A stretch of 30,606 nucleotides of DNA from Basidiobolus meristosporus CBS 931.73 (GCA_002104905.1 MCFE01000848.1:1-30606); one strand, 5' to 3'. Numbered from the stretch's first letter, positions 1 through 10,499 are shown. Notes: generated by a model not told the origin, from the sequence alone. A program made the numbers and translations.

Positions 1-49
1 AATGTGTTGTTTGGATCATTACAAGTAATAGCAATTCAATGCAATTGCA

Positions 50-908
50 TCATCTTCTCCTAGGCTTTTTTCTCACTGGGATTACTACTGAAGCACTTAG
101 TAGTGATTCACTTTGCACACCTAAAGTACTTCTTGTTGACTATCCTCTTGGCTACTTGTGTATTTGTAGTCAGTATTTTGCCTCCTAGTTGATGAGTGCA
201 ATGCTGCAGCTTGGCTGTGCTGAATTGCTCCAGATGATGCAACTGAGCTGGCCTGGAGTGCTACATGCTAATGCATTTCTTTCCTTACCAAAGGCTTAAG
301 TTGGGGAGGCACTTCATGTAGGTCTTCATCAGTTACTTCACCAGAAGAAACTTGCTTATGGTCAGGTGTAAAGGCACACACAGATGTGACTTGATGCGCT
401 GGCATGGCCCTTGGCTGAGTACAATGTAATGCTGCTTGTTGACGCAACTTGGCCTGCTCCAATGGACTTGTGTTGTTTTGAGCAGTTTGGCAGGTTCTGG
501 TAGTTTTGCTCCATACTGGGCAAATTGTGTGGAAAATCATTCCTGCATGGCTTCCTGATCATATCCCCTTACTCTCAGCTCATTCTTGATCTCAATACTT
601 GTCTTGTTATATATCTTCTTACATACAACTGCTGGCATCTTGATGTAGAACTCATGCCACCGCTTTCTACTTGGGTTCATCCATCTCTGTTGATTCTCCA
701 AGGTATTTAGTTCTGCCAGATTAATAAGGAGTGCCCAAATATCTGTATGAAGGCTCACCATAGACACTTGGGCCCTACTGAAATCATTTGGCAAGAACTC
801 AAACAGACCTGATATCACCTTTTCCCATCCAGATTGTGCTTGTGAGCTGGGTGATGGGTTTTGTCTGGGTTGAACTAAAGATGAGCTGAGACTTGGTATA
901 GGGACCAT
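50..908 (-). pseudogene. Gln/Ser-rich accessory ORF of a Harbinger-like element (ORF1), frameshifted
   Basis: I do not recognise a named family. The reading frame starts at the ATG at 908-906 and gives 123 residues with a Trp- and Lys-containing segment (GWEKVISGLFEFLP, then NPSRKRWHEFYIKMP). It shifts frame near 540, has a stop at 268-270, shifts again near 115, and ends at the TGA at 52-50 with a basic tail, RKKPRRR, that looks like a nuclear localisation signal. The middle is rich in Gln, Ser and Thr. A homologous copy on the opposite strand at 12640-13141 ends in KKPRRR too, so the coding frame is supported by conservation. It lies head to head with the DDE transposase at 1261-2151. PIF/Harbinger elements usually carry a second, Myb/SANT-like protein in this position; that role is inferred from position only. 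Confidence 0.5.
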
Positions 909-1260
909 AGTGACAGATTTGGATACTTATAGAGTGGTGTATTGGCATCAATCTGGTCTTGCATGAAATATATATGAAGACTAATGTGATTGTTGAGTTT
1001 TCCATATATTATGCATGATGTATCTTGGATTGCATTGACATGGATTAGATCACATCAATTGCAGATTTCCTATGTGATTATAGATTTGTGAGTAAAACAT
1101 CAATAAAAATACCCAAGCATTGTTGGAGGATGATTTTTGCAACATTATGATGGGATACATGGCAATTGACACAATTTAATCGTAATGCATGGATAATCAG
1201 ATAAATAAAGCTGATTGTGCCAAATAAATTCAAATCACCTCAGCCCAATCCTCCACCAAT
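909..1260. other. intergenic region between divergent transposon ORFs
   Basis: This AT-rich spacer of about 350 bases separates the two head-to-head reading frames and would hold both promoters if the element was ever active. I see no clear TATA box or other motif that I can defend. Confidence 0.3.
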
Positions 1261-2151
1261 CTTAATATTACTTACTCATCTGAATGTTCTTTTCTCATCA
1301 ATCCCATCACTACCACTGGATTCCCCTTTGACATACTACAGTAAATCTATACCAAGTACTTTGGTCCATCTACCCAAATCTACTTAAGGAGATCCCTTGT
1401 TAAGCTTCTCTGCTATTACAAGAACTATTGCCCTACAAGGTTTCATCCCACCATCCATGGCAACCAGAGTCCTAGATGCTTTCATTCCCAGCTGACAACA
1501 ATGGAGAACCATCTTGCAGAGGGTATGAAAGATTTAGAGCAAGCTTGGAGTACTAGGTTCAGAAGCTCCAATAGACTTCCATATGCCAGAGTGTTCAGCA
1601 GCATGCTCTATACAAGGAGTATTTTGGATACCTTCCCAGTCAAGATTAACAGACCTTCTAGAGGGCAGAGGCACCTTTATTCTGGCAAGTACAAGGCACA
1701 CTGTGTGTAGTTTCAGGTACTGTCTGACATTGAGGGTAATATTATCTGGTCTAGTGGGCTGTTTGCTGGAAGTAGGCATGCCAAAGCACTCTGGGTAGCA
1801 AATCATCCAGAATTCAGTAGAGGGGAGAGATGTATGACAGACTTGGCTTATATAAGGCAGGATTGTCAGAGATTAGGATGTATTACAGCTTATAGGAAGC
1901 CAAGGAATGGCGTGCTTAGCAGGAAGCAGGAGCTCTAAAATGAGATATTTAATCATTTCAGAGTGAGGGTAGAGCATACATTTGGATATCCAAAGAGATT
2001 CAGCATATTGGCAAGTAAATACAGAAGAAAGTCATATATAGGTGAAAGCAGCATAACAGGTAAAATAGTTAAGATACTTATTAATGCACAGTATGCTCAT
2101 ACAAGAAGACATCCACTGAGAGAAATGTGTCTGGAGCATTATCAAGAGTAA
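1261..2151 (+). pseudogene. Harbinger-type DDE_Tnp_4 transposase, degenerate
   Basis: One frame reads through the whole span, with in-frame stops at 1342-1344, 1708-1710 and 1936-1938, and ends at the TAA at 2149-2151. Recognisable DDE_Tnp_4 blocks appear in order: the segment around the first acidic residue (ILDTFPVKINRP), then GKYKAHCV, VLSDIEGNIIWSSGLFAGSRH, a YRKP block, and the terminal RVRVEHTFGYPKRF with its conserved Glu. The residue after GSRH is Ala, where the family normally has the second catalytic Asp, so the enzyme is dead even apart from the stops. Transposases of this class cut and paste elements with short terminal repeats. The last 14 codons recur at 9130-9175, marking a second copy. 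Assignment to the Harbinger/HARBI1-like class is by motif recall. Confidence 0.72.
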
Positions 2152-2244
2152 ATAAAGCAAGGAAAGAACTACTCTCAGCAACATAAGTAAGATTGAGCAA
2201 AATTACCGGTAACTGTATCCTACCACTGGCATCAGGGTAGAAAT

Positions 2245-2334
2245 TATAGTGCCAGATAGTGCCGTAGAGTGCCAGATCAATCTGGCACCATAAACAGGCT
2301 GGCACTATGTGGCACTATCCAACAGAACATGTCT
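2245..2334. repeat. Harbinger-like 3' terminus with subterminal palindromes
   Basis: The segment downstream of the transposase is packed with GTGCC and GGCAC words in both orientations. A 9-bp stem (GTGCCAGAT/ATCTGGCAC) is centred near 2279, and the end reads CTGGCACTATGTGGCACTATCC at 2299-2320. Homology to the copy at 9280-9357 runs on to about 2334 (AGAACA.GTCT), and the reverse complement of the same end is present at 12062-12103. These shared limits suggest a terminal inverted repeat of about 36 bp. The exact end and target duplication are not resolved. Confidence 0.55.
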
Positions 2335-2336
2335 AA

Positions 2337-3098
2337 TAATTGCTACCAGTTATTTCTCAAATTGGGTAGAAGCCAAAGCTGTCCAAAATAAAGACCAGAA
2401 GACAACCACCCAATTCATTCTAGAACATCTCATCTGCCAGTGCAGAGATCCTTAGATACTCCTGTCTGACAGTGGTGGTGCCTTCCTGAACAACACTGTG
2501 GCCCATATGTGTGAAATGATGGGCATGAAGCAGGTCTTCATGGCTGTATATCACCCTCAGACCAACAGATTAACTAAGAGGATGAACCAGGTGTGTTGCC
2601 ACATACTAGAGAAGATCCACTGGGAACTTCCCCAATGATGGGCCAAGCTGCTCCCACTGACACTGGTAGCAATACGTACAAAACCAAATTAAACAACAGG
2701 TTTCTCCCCACAGAAAGTTCAGTATGGACAATGGCACAATGGCATGAAGAAGCTGGATTGAAAATAGAAGGTGTCCCCTTGATGATACATGATGACTATG
2801 TAGAAATGTTGATACACCACATTGCCCACCTACACATAAAGTATTCAAAAATGTTGACAAGCACCTTCCCCCTCCACCCAAAAATGAGACACTAATGGGA
2901 CAAAAGTGGAAACCAGGCAATAAAGTGTGGTACAACCAAGCCATTGCAGGCCTTAAGTTTTGCCCATGACTTACACCCCAATGGACTGGCCCTTGCCCTG
3001 TTATTAGTTTGGATCACGGGCCAAAGTACACCATCAACCTGAACAATAAGACAATCAGCAACATAGCACCAGCCCATCTGAAATCAAAGTGTGATTAA
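2337..3098 (+). pseudogene. Ty3/gypsy integrase core and C-terminal tail, degenerate
   Basis: The frame beginning near 2339 gives an integrase core: SYFSNWVEAK, then LLSDSGGAFLNN (second catalytic Asp), YHPQTNRLTKRMNQ (the usual Glu after the Gly/Leu is Lys here), then LLPLTLVAIRTKPN and TTGFSP with stops between. Later, in another frame, a KWKPGNKVWY ... GPCPVISLDHGPKYTINL ... APAHLK tail ends at the TAA 3096-3098 and resembles the GPY/F-like C-terminus. Several stops and at least one frameshift are visible. It begins only a few bases after the Harbinger-like terminus, so the DNA transposon appears to have landed in, or recombined with, this integrase. It is of a different gypsy lineage from elements A and B and the chromovirus. 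Confidence 0.7.
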
Positions 3099-3159
3099 AC
3101 AACTATCAGGACAAGGATAGTGGAAGACATAGGATACATACAAAGTTTATTAGAGGAGA

Positions 3160-4700
3160 TTTTAGTTGATATAGGTACAAATGATATGTGCAAGGAAGCT
3201 CACCCAACAACACTTACTGGCCAGGACATTCAATGCCTCTTGTGGCAAAAAACTTGACAGTGTCTTGATGCCCTCATTGCAAGCCTCTGATGCTATTATT
3301 ACAGCAGAATGGGGGCTTACAGCTAATTGACTTGTGGTATTTCCATTTTCTACCTCCCCTTGTGCAATATTATATTCCACAGAAGAATCAACCTTCTTTA
3401 GTGGCTTACTCATTACCACCTTGTGTATGCCACATCTAGTCCAAATTAAAAAAAACTATGGCCTCCTGTGTACTAACCTCTACAAAAATGCACACTTGCG
3501 GCAACTGACATACTTTTATCACCTCTACGTAATGGCTTTTAGTGTTATACTTGCAAAGTTGTTGTGTACCTTGTATTTCTGATAACATATACATCTTGCA
3601 AACATATGCTTGGTTGCCACCACTTCTGCCATGACTACCTCTGAAATATCCAGAAAGAACTTTTGGTATTTAGCCAATATATTCCTTCTCCCTGATGGAT
3701 TCTAGTCCCCCTTATGTGTGTGCTCTGGCTCTTGTTTGAGTGAATTCTGTACTGAAAGGTGGAGATATTGGCCAGTGACCAACAGAAACCCAGCTTACTT
3801 TGGTAGAGTTTTTCTGATAAAAATTAGCTGCTTGTGGCACCAAACTCAACTTTGCATTACTTAACTGATTATCCATGCATTGAAGCTGCTTAGCTTCTTA
3901 ATGCTATAGGCATAGGTGTCTCCATGTGCACATTTGTCCTCAGTATTTTCCAACTCTTTCTGGCTGTCCTCCATGTGCCAACTCACTACATCCATTATGG
4001 ATCTGAAGGTAATATTCTTGATGAGATTGGGATATGGTAGTACCTGCAACTTGACTTGTTTTCCTATCTCCCCACACATCTGCTCCATAGAAAACTTCCC
4101 AAAGGTGAAGCAAAGCCCAATATTCTCCACACACTGTGCCAGATGGAGTAGAGAATGGATACAGTAGCGGCAGAGATCTACGCGTTCAGCTTTATGTTTG
4201 TAGTATACTGCTCAAATCCTATCAAAAACTCCTTGCACAACAGCTGCAGATGCGTCAAGTTGGTGTTGATGATCTGCTGATGGATAAATACTCCGACAAA
4301 GTCCACATATGACTCCCAATGCTTCCAATGTACTCTTGGTAGGAATGGCTGCAGAACACCACTATAATAAATACATATCCAGCTCATCCAGTCTTTGCAT
4401 TTTTATTGTTGTATATGCGTATGAATAGTAATTGGAGCCTGTGAGAAGTACTTAAGGTAGCAGATACTCTGTAGTATCTTGCCAATTCTTTCAAATATCT
4501 CTGGTATCCTGAAGGGCTCATTTGGCTTGAAAGCCCATGTACAACTTGGTCATCAGTATAGGGATAATGTTGAAAGCAAGTGCATTGCTCCCAGTGGAAA
4601 GCTTTTGCTCCAACAGATACCCTGTATCTTACATATCTCCAGTTTCCAATTGATATCTGAGAGGTGTGCATAGCAAAAGTGATAACAACCAAGGTCATAG
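3160..4700 (-). pseudogene. KDZ/Tnp2-like transposase fragment, copy 1, degenerate
   Basis: The diagnostic block lies at about 4000-4160 on the minus strand: CIHSLLHLAQCVENIG, then FTFGKFSMEQMCGEIGKQ and LPYPNLIKNITF. This follows the layout seen in fungal KDZ and CACTA-like transposases (the DUF4218-type segment: IHxLLH, GP, W/F-F-x-M-E-R-x-C-G, then P-Y-x-N-L). The upstream part (4384-4698) encodes a 104-residue frame and the downstream part (3160-3420) an 85-residue frame, neither recognised alone. Stops separate the pieces. A second copy in the same orientation lies at 19700-20790. The function would be DNA transposition; family assignment rests on this one block and is moderate. Confidence 0.42.
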
Positions 4701-4739
4701 TTTTTTATCTGAGCAGTTTATGTAATATTTACAGAAGCA

Positions 4740-5616
4740 GCGCGAAGCCAATTTCAGAGGCTTAGTTTTGCTCTCTTGGAAGAAATTAAGAAAAGACCAG
4801 CAGAATACCTTCTGAATATCACATCATAGGCAATACAAAGTTCCCAACTGTTAATGCTTCTGGTGCTATAGTCTTATCAAATCTCTGCTTCATCTTTTCT
4901 GCACTTTGAGATACTTTGGTCTCTGCCCCTTGACATCTTTGTTCTAGCTTTTAGTGTTTACTTGGCTGACTGAGTTTACCTTCTAAGGTGACAGTAAGCT
5001 TTGGTTTTGTGAGATCTCCTGGAATCCTTGGCTCACATCCATACACTAAGTAAAATGGCAATTGTTGGGTGGTGTTGTGTACGCTGACTCTGCATGCAAA
5101 GAATGCTTGCTCTATATACCCATCCTATCTACTGACAGCTCCATATGCATACTTGGTCAGCATTTTTCCAAATAATCCATTAAACTGCTCAGTGACTCCA
5201 TTAGCTGTAGGGTGATATCCAGAGGTTTTCAAGTGTCTGATGTGCTGCACTTCCAGGTAAGCTTCCAATGTCTTTGCCATAGAGTTTGCTCCTCTGTTGG
5301 ATAGAATCTCTACAGGGCATCCAAACTTCATAAGGATCTCATGGTAGATCATACTTGCAACTTCTTGCTCACTATCTATAGGTACTGCTTTAGCCACTGG
5401 CAATTTGGTGGCATGGTCAAGTGCTACTAGGATCCAACAGGTGCAATTTCTGGTAGTTGGCAGTCTTCCAATAAAGTCGATTCCCCATCTCTCAAATGTT
5501 CTTGCTGGCTTCCAGGGAAAGAGTTTGGCAATTCTATGTGGTTGGCCTTGGTTGATTTGGAAATTTGGGCATGTTTTCACCAGCTTCTCAGTATGTGTTT
5601 CATTCTGGGCCACCAT
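4740..5616 (-). pseudogene. gypsy A integrase core and tail
   Basis: The 163-residue frame 5616-5125 carries the integrase core: WGIDFIGRLPTT with the first catalytic Asp, then ILSNRGANSM, where the family has SDRGAN, so the second catalytic Asp has become Asn, and YHPTANGVTEQFNG, which keeps the Glu. The tail continues in broken frames to about 4740 with KMKQRFDKTIAPEALTVGNF. An incomplete zinc-finger region lies just upstream (to the right). The enzyme would have joined the cDNA to the host chromosome; the D-to-N change and later stops make it inactive. Confidence 0.72.
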
Positions 5617-6540
5617 GCTCTGGCTTTCACTAGGCTATAGGTTCCTTTGATTCCAAGATGACCATATCCATTGTGTAGCTTATGTATTAAATCCAGGTGA
5701 GCAACATAAGGGCAATTGACAATAGGGCTCCCATCAACAATTCAGCAGAGCATTTCATCCTGTATCACAGATTTGCTGGCTTCCTCCCAGATTATCTTCT
5801 TGATCTCTTCATCCACCCCGTTAGGAATGGCTTGGTTGTCCAAGTACTTAGGTTATAGGCTAGGCCAATCTGATTCATGCAACAAGTTAGGTTGTGCATC
5901 TTGTTCTAATCTTGATGAGGCATCAGCAACTGTGTTATTTTCCCAGGGCAGTAGACAACTTGCAAATCAAATTGCTGAATGTATTCACTCTATCTTGTCA
6001 TTCTTCAACAGAGTACTTTCTAAGTAAATAGATACTTGAGGGATGCATGATCAGTTTTAATGGTGCATTTGACTCCTTCAATAAAACATCTGCATGTCTT
6101 CAGACAGTGTATTAAAACAAGCATCTCCTTCTCATGCACTAGATAGTTTTGTACTGCTGAGTTCAGTTTCTTGGATTCAAAGTCAACTGGGCAGTCCTTT
6201 CCCTTGTGTTATTGGCTCAATACTTCACCAATTGCATACTCTATAGCATCTGTGCACAGAATATACTCTTTTCTGAAGTCAGGTATTCTTAAGCTTGGCA
6301 GCCTAGCAAGTTCATTCTTAAGCAACTGGATGGCACTCTCACAAGCTATGTCCCACTTATAGGTATTGTCTTTCTTGAGGATATCAATTAAAGGGACTGC
6401 AATACTTGCAAAGGACTTGACAAATCTCCAATAATAGGAAACCATCCCAAGGAATGATCTGAGTTCTGATATGCTATGAGCCTGCTTCAGATTCTTGATA
6501 ACTTCAACCTTCTTATGGTCTAAGGTCACTCCTGTGCTAG
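5617..6540 (-). pseudogene. gypsy A RNase H and integrase zinc-finger region
   Basis: The frame 6556-6209 holds the RT connection (LRSFLGMVSYYWRFVKSFA) and the start of RNase H (YILCTDAIEYAIGEVLSQ, where the usual TDAS is TDAI). RNase H continues to about 6000 with IKTDHASLKYL and a frame change. The stretch 5617-5990 holds weak traces of the HHCC integrase finger (HKLHNGYGHLGIKGTYSL, then WWPRM) with several stops. No single frame spans the region. Confidence 0.6.
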
Positions 6541-7147
6541 TCACTATGTGTCCCAATATTTAACATGTTCCTTGAAGAGTTCACACTTTGCTAAATTGCC
6601 ATATAGTTTGTTCTCTCTTAGCTTCTTCAAGACTTTTACAATAGGTACCACATGATCCTTTTCTCTCTTACTGTATAATAATATGGCATCTAGGTAGATT
6701 GTCACAAACTGTCTAAGTACCCCTGGAAGACAGTCTGAATCAGGGTCACAAATGTTGCAAAGGCATTGGTGAGGCAAAAACTCATGACTAAGTACTTGTA
6801 ATGTCCATATCTGGTCCTGAATGCTGTCTTAGGGATGTCTTCTGGCTTCATTCTAGTCTGGTTGTATCCTGACATGAGGTCAATCTTGCTGAGTATAGTG
6901 GCTCCATTGAGTTGGTTCAACAGCTCATGAATCCAAGGTATGGGGTACTTATTCTTCACAGTAACAAGTTGAGGGCTCTGTAGTCAATGCACATCCTAAG
7001 CGTTCCATCCTTCTTCTTCACAAAAAGTACTGGTGCTCCCCAAGGTGACTTGTTAGGTCTGAAATATTCTTGCTCTAGTAACGGATCTATTTGTCTCTTC
7101 ATCTCTTCCAACTCCATTGGACTCATTGTGTAAGGTGTCTTATTCAC
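6540..7147 (-). pseudogene. gypsy A reverse transcriptase
   Basis: RT motifs appear in order in three overlapping frames: [20 protein letters not shown] and IDYRALN, a break at about 6956, then [46 protein letters not shown], another break near 6710, and TIYLDAILLYSKR. The polymerase box reads YLDA in place of YLDD, so a catalytic Asp is lost. LTNAFATF replaces the usual LTNAPATF. It copied element RNA into cDNA when active. Confidence 0.75.
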
Positions 7148-7336
7148 TGGAGGGCCATCTCCTGTGGCAATGGCATGATATGTCTCTGACTGGTGGTAGG
7201 CTTACAAGTTCATCAGGGAGTATGTCTGAATAGTCCCTCAAAAGAGTCTGTACCTTCTGGGGCTCTGGAATAGAGAAATCCTCCAGTAATATACCATAAG
7301 GAAAATCTAGGTGCCTTTTCTCAGTGCTCTATAGAA

Positions 7337-7849
7337 CTATGTCTTGTTAAGTTCACTTGTTTCATTCACACTGGAATTGACCAAGTTAAAATCTAGTCTG
7401 GCAGGTAATAGCTCATAGGTCTTGTTGTTCTTCTGGATCTGAGTAGCATAGGTTCTCCAGTTGATTGATGGATTACAACAAAATAGCCAGGTTTTCCCAA
7501 GTACAAGATCAAACTTGCAGTTCCCAAGTATATAGGCCTGTAGATCTTCTTCATAGTCATTGATCTTCATCCTTACTGGCTGAATAATATGGTTGATTAT
7601 GTGAGAGTTCCCATCATCTGTTGAGACTGAAGCTGATTTGGTGGGTTCCAAGTTGATTCGAGCTTTTGAAGCAAATCGCTCTGACATGTACTCATGCAAT
7701 GCTCCTGAGTCAATCATGATCTTGGCAGGTACTCCATTGAATACGCCATTCAAGTATAAGAGCTTTCCAGAGCTTGAAGTCATCTGGGATAGGTATTCTT
7801 TGGCCATATGCAAGGTGGGTTCTGAGTCTTCTTGAAGTTCATCATCCAT
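7337..7849 (-). pseudogene. gypsy A aspartic protease
   Basis: A 170-residue frame contains the retropepsin signature KIMIDSGALHEYMSERFA, followed by LQAYILGNCKFDLVLGKTWL and a CNPSINW motif, the usual end of the fold. The catalytic Asp is present. The frame is interrupted before RT (stops at about 7147-7337), so no continuous Pol can be made. It lies between the gag CCHC knuckle (upstream) and RT (downstream). Confidence 0.7.
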
Positions 7850-7894
7850 GTTACTATGCTCCAGGGCTTCAATATGGTTGAAGGTTCTTGATGA

Positions 7895-8708
7895 CTAGTG
7901 TCCATTTCTTCTCTGAGGGTGGTACTTTGCAATATGTCCCTGCTGGTGGCAAGAAAAGCAAGGTCTGTTCTTCTTGCATTCTTCTGAGGTAAGATTCTCC
8001 TGCATAGCATCTATTTCCATTGGCATGGCTTCTGATTGTTTTCTTTCATAGTTATTGTAGCCTCTCTGATTAGTTATTGTGGGCTCCCTAACTCCTAACA
8101 TAGCTCAGTCATAGTCAATGGCAATCTTGATGGCTTCTTCAATAGTCTGAAGTCTTTGATAATTTACTTCCTTACAACTTCTTTCTTTAAACCCATCAAT
8201 AAGTATATGACTTGATCAACAGGGTCCATTCTTTCATCTATAGTCATAGATGTACTCTTGGACCATTCCTGTCTGTCTTAGTGTCTTCCACCTTCTTCTT
8301 AGTAGTGTCTGTTGGTGTGGGGGTTCAAAGGCACCCTGAGTTTCTGACACAAGCTCATCTCAGGTAGAGATTGTAGAGCATCCCATCATGGTGGCTGACC
8401 TGATCTTGTTGTGGTACCACTGTAAAGCTGTATCTGGCAGGTAAGAGGCTATATAATATAACTTGTTTTCTGGAGCAATTCCCTTAGCTTTGAAAGCTTC
8501 TTCAATCTGGAAGAGCCAAGTTCCCAGATTTTTATTGACTCTACCATGGTACTGGTTGACCTTCACACTAAAGTTGCTCTTGACAGGGTTTTGCTGGCTT
8601 TAGGCCATGGTTGTCATTCCTTGTTGCTGCTGGCTAAGGATCCAGAGTAACTATTGCTGCTGGGCCAGGATTTGCTGCATAGTGTTCTTCCATTCTTGAT
8701 TCAGACAT
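7895..8708 (-). pseudogene. gypsy A gag (capsid and zinc knuckle)
   Basis: The start codon is at 8708-8706, but a 2-nt deletion relative to element B shifts the frame at once. Capsid pieces are clear: NQYHGRVNKNLGTWLFQIEE, AFKAKGIAPENKLYYIASYL and DTALQWYHNKIRS (8566-8360). The nucleocapsid end (8101-7895) has the CCHC knuckle CFSCHQQGHIAKYH. Gag packages element RNA in cytoplasmic particles. The same protein is nearly intact in element B at 16571-17263. Confidence 0.72.
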
Positions 8709-8751
8709 CTTAAGGGAGGCTTCTTCTTTCTTTTTGAGGGAGGTTTCTGGT

Positions 8752-8766
8752 TATTGCTGCTACCAA
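8752..8766 (-). other. gypsy A primer binding site
   Basis: Immediately after the LTR end the minus strand reads T, then TGGTAGCAGCAATAACC. The TGG pairs with a tRNA 3' CCA end, the usual Ty3/gypsy arrangement. Element B has the same site with one difference. I cannot name the tRNA from memory. Confidence 0.55.
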
Positions 8767-9114
8767 TGTTACAAGTCTTGGTATAAGAGTTTCAGTGGAA
8801 TAGGGAGTTTAGCTAGTATTGTATTCACTAAAACTTAAACTGATTTTTGTTGCAGTTCCAGCAGCTCCTTATGTACATTTTGCCAGATCAATCGCTTACT
8901 ACTTGTATTTCCCAATGTGGGCTGTGGCTGATGAGTCATTTGATTGCATCATCATCACCCTATAAGATCCTACTTAATATATCTATTTCTGTCTGATAAG
9001 GATGTGCTGACTCATTTGCTGACTAATGCTACTGATTTGATAGATAATACTGATACACTGATAGCCTAAACATATAACTAATTGATTTGACTAAAAACTG
9101 ATGTAACTTAAACA
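8767..9114 (-). repeat. gypsy A 5' LTR (348 bp)
   Basis: Read on the minus strand it begins TGTTTAAGTTAC at 9114 and ends CTTGTAACA at 8767, giving TGTT...AACA termini. The boundary at 8767 is fixed by the PBS; its last 50 bp recur at 17322-17370. The 9114 boundary is inferred from the TG terminus and from the Harbinger-derived sequence that starts at about 9130. Confidence 0.6.
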
Positions 9115-9129
9115 TTCAAGTGGTAGATC

Positions 9130-9357
9130 ATAACACACTGAGAGATATGTGTCTGGAGCATTATGCGGAGTAAATAAAGCAAGAAGAAGCACTACTCTGA
9201 GCAACATAAGTAGGATTCAGTACAATTACCAATAACTGCATCCTACCACTGATATTATAGCAGAAGTTTAAGTGCCAGATGGTGCCATAGAGTGCCAGAT
9301 CAATTTGGCACTATAAACTGGCTGGCACTATGTGACACTGGTGAACAGAACAAGTCT
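9130..9357 (+). repeat. Harbinger-like element 3' end, copy 2
   Basis: This copy aligns with 2108-2334: it has the last 14 codons of the transposase (LRDMCLEHYAE then stop), the AT-rich spacer, the GTGCC/GGCAC palindromic block and the terminus CTGGCACTATGTGACAC. It sits beside the gypsy A LTR, and no further transposase sequence is present on its left. Confidence 0.65.
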
Positions 9358-9449
9358 ATGTTATCTTAAGTCTGGAGCATCTCACAATTTACACACCACA
9401 AAGAATCTCTTACATAAAATCTGGATATTCTTAATAAGAAGGTTATTTG

Positions 9450-9890
9450 GATGAAAATAGTACACTGGATACAGTTAAATAGGGAGCTTTCCAAGTCAGT
9501 CTTGGTAGCAATGAAGGAAGCGGAAGATTTACCTTCAACAAAGCACTTTCTGCACCTGAAATAGCCAAGAACCTACTATCTCTAACCAAGTCTATATCAG
9601 GGGAATCTACTTCCAGTTTGACAGTTCTGGATGCAGGATCACTGAGCAAATGGCACTCACATTACTCTTGGTATTGTATAGCAGAATATATAAATAATGA
9701 AGACATACAAATACTTTGGCACAGGAGATTCAGAAATATTAATTGGGATGGTTTGGGCAATATGATGATAGATAAGCTAATTTCAGTGGTAAAGGTTTAC
9801 ACCTAGCTAGTTTGAGACACTGTGCAGCCTTTGTATATGGAAGAAAGGCTAGAGAGCCATTGATGAGCTCTGGGTAAGTTAGAACAAGGA
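9450..9890 (+). pseudogene. Ty1/copia GAG-pre-integrase fragment
   Basis: The plus frame reads FNKALSAPEIAKNLLSLTKS, then ILWHRRFRNINWDGLGNMM and DKLISVVKV, the GAG-pre-integrase block that follows the protease in copia polyproteins. It stops at 9805 and decays into copia-like debris by about 9890. No flanking LTR belongs to it clearly. It is one of several disconnected plus-strand copia pieces between 9450 and 12600. Confidence 0.65.
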
Positions 9891-9969
9891 AAAATTAGAT
9901 CCAATTCACTTTGATCTGCATTGGCCAATACAGAGTTTGGCTATTCATACTTGTAGTTACACCTTTAAG

Positions 9970-10135
9970 TTCACCTATCTAGGTAATGTATATTGTTACC
10001 TACAGGTTATAGAGAGTACAGACCAGATTTGTTATTAGGATTTACTTGGATTATCTCACCTAGACATTGGGTGCCCAAAATGTGAAAATTGCCAAAGTTT
10101 TCCAAGGTGCCCTGAGCATTGCACATATGTTCTGG
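9970..10135 (+). repeat. partial copia LTR (copy 0)
   Basis: This stretch aligns with the interior of the two LTR copies that follow (shared GGATTTACTTGGA, CCCTGA.C.TTGCACAT and TTCTGGGT-like words). It lacks the 5' part and the TATA-to-end part, and runs directly into the TG start of LTR copy 1. Confidence 0.55.
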
Positions 10136-10139
10136 GTAT

Positions 10140-10485
10140 TGTAAAAATTTGTGGTTCCACCTGAATATTCACCTGGCTTAATCACCTAAGTCATTACCTA
10201 CCAATCTCAGAGTACACTGACAAAGCCACCTGTCAGGATTTACTTGGAATATTCTCACCAAAGTATCAGGTATGCAAAACATAAGAATTCTCAAAATTAT
10301 CCAAACAGCCCTAAACTTTGCACATGTGTTCTTGGGTCCTTCCTAAGCATATTCTATCTGTTTGCTATGTAATCATCATGTAAAAGTATAAATACTACTT
10401 TTACATTCAACAAATCTTTAAGTAAAAGCTACATAATCAACTTGCTGTTTCAATCACTTCCAGTATCCCCAAGACAATTACTACA
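10140..10485 (+). repeat. copia LTR copy 1 (346 bp)
   Basis: It begins TGTAAAAATTTG and ends ATTACTACA, with a TATAAATA box at 10387-10394. A degraded PBS (GGTTACAAGCTCAAGG) follows. It aligns over its full length with LTR copy 2, with many differences, so both are old. Confidence 0.6.
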
Positions 10486-10499
10486 GGTTACAAGCTCAA

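Larger units (their letters stand above)
4700..9114 (-). mobile_element. Ty3/gypsy element A, truncated at its 3' end
   Basis: On the minus strand the order is 5' LTR (9114-8767), PBS, gag, CCHC knuckle, protease, RT, RNase H, integrase core and integrase tail, ending about 4740. No 3' LTR is seen; the element abuts the KDZ-like fragment. All genes are broken. A second, more truncated but better preserved copy of its 5' half (element B) occupies 15680-17370. The RT and protease style differ from the chromovirus at 23100, and no chromodomain is visible. Confidence 0.75.

Noticed and set aside
2245-2334. CRISPR-like or tandem-repeat array in the GTGCC block.
   Set aside because: The words are short, irregularly spaced and in both orientations, with no spacers; a transposon terminus fits, and three copies share its limits.
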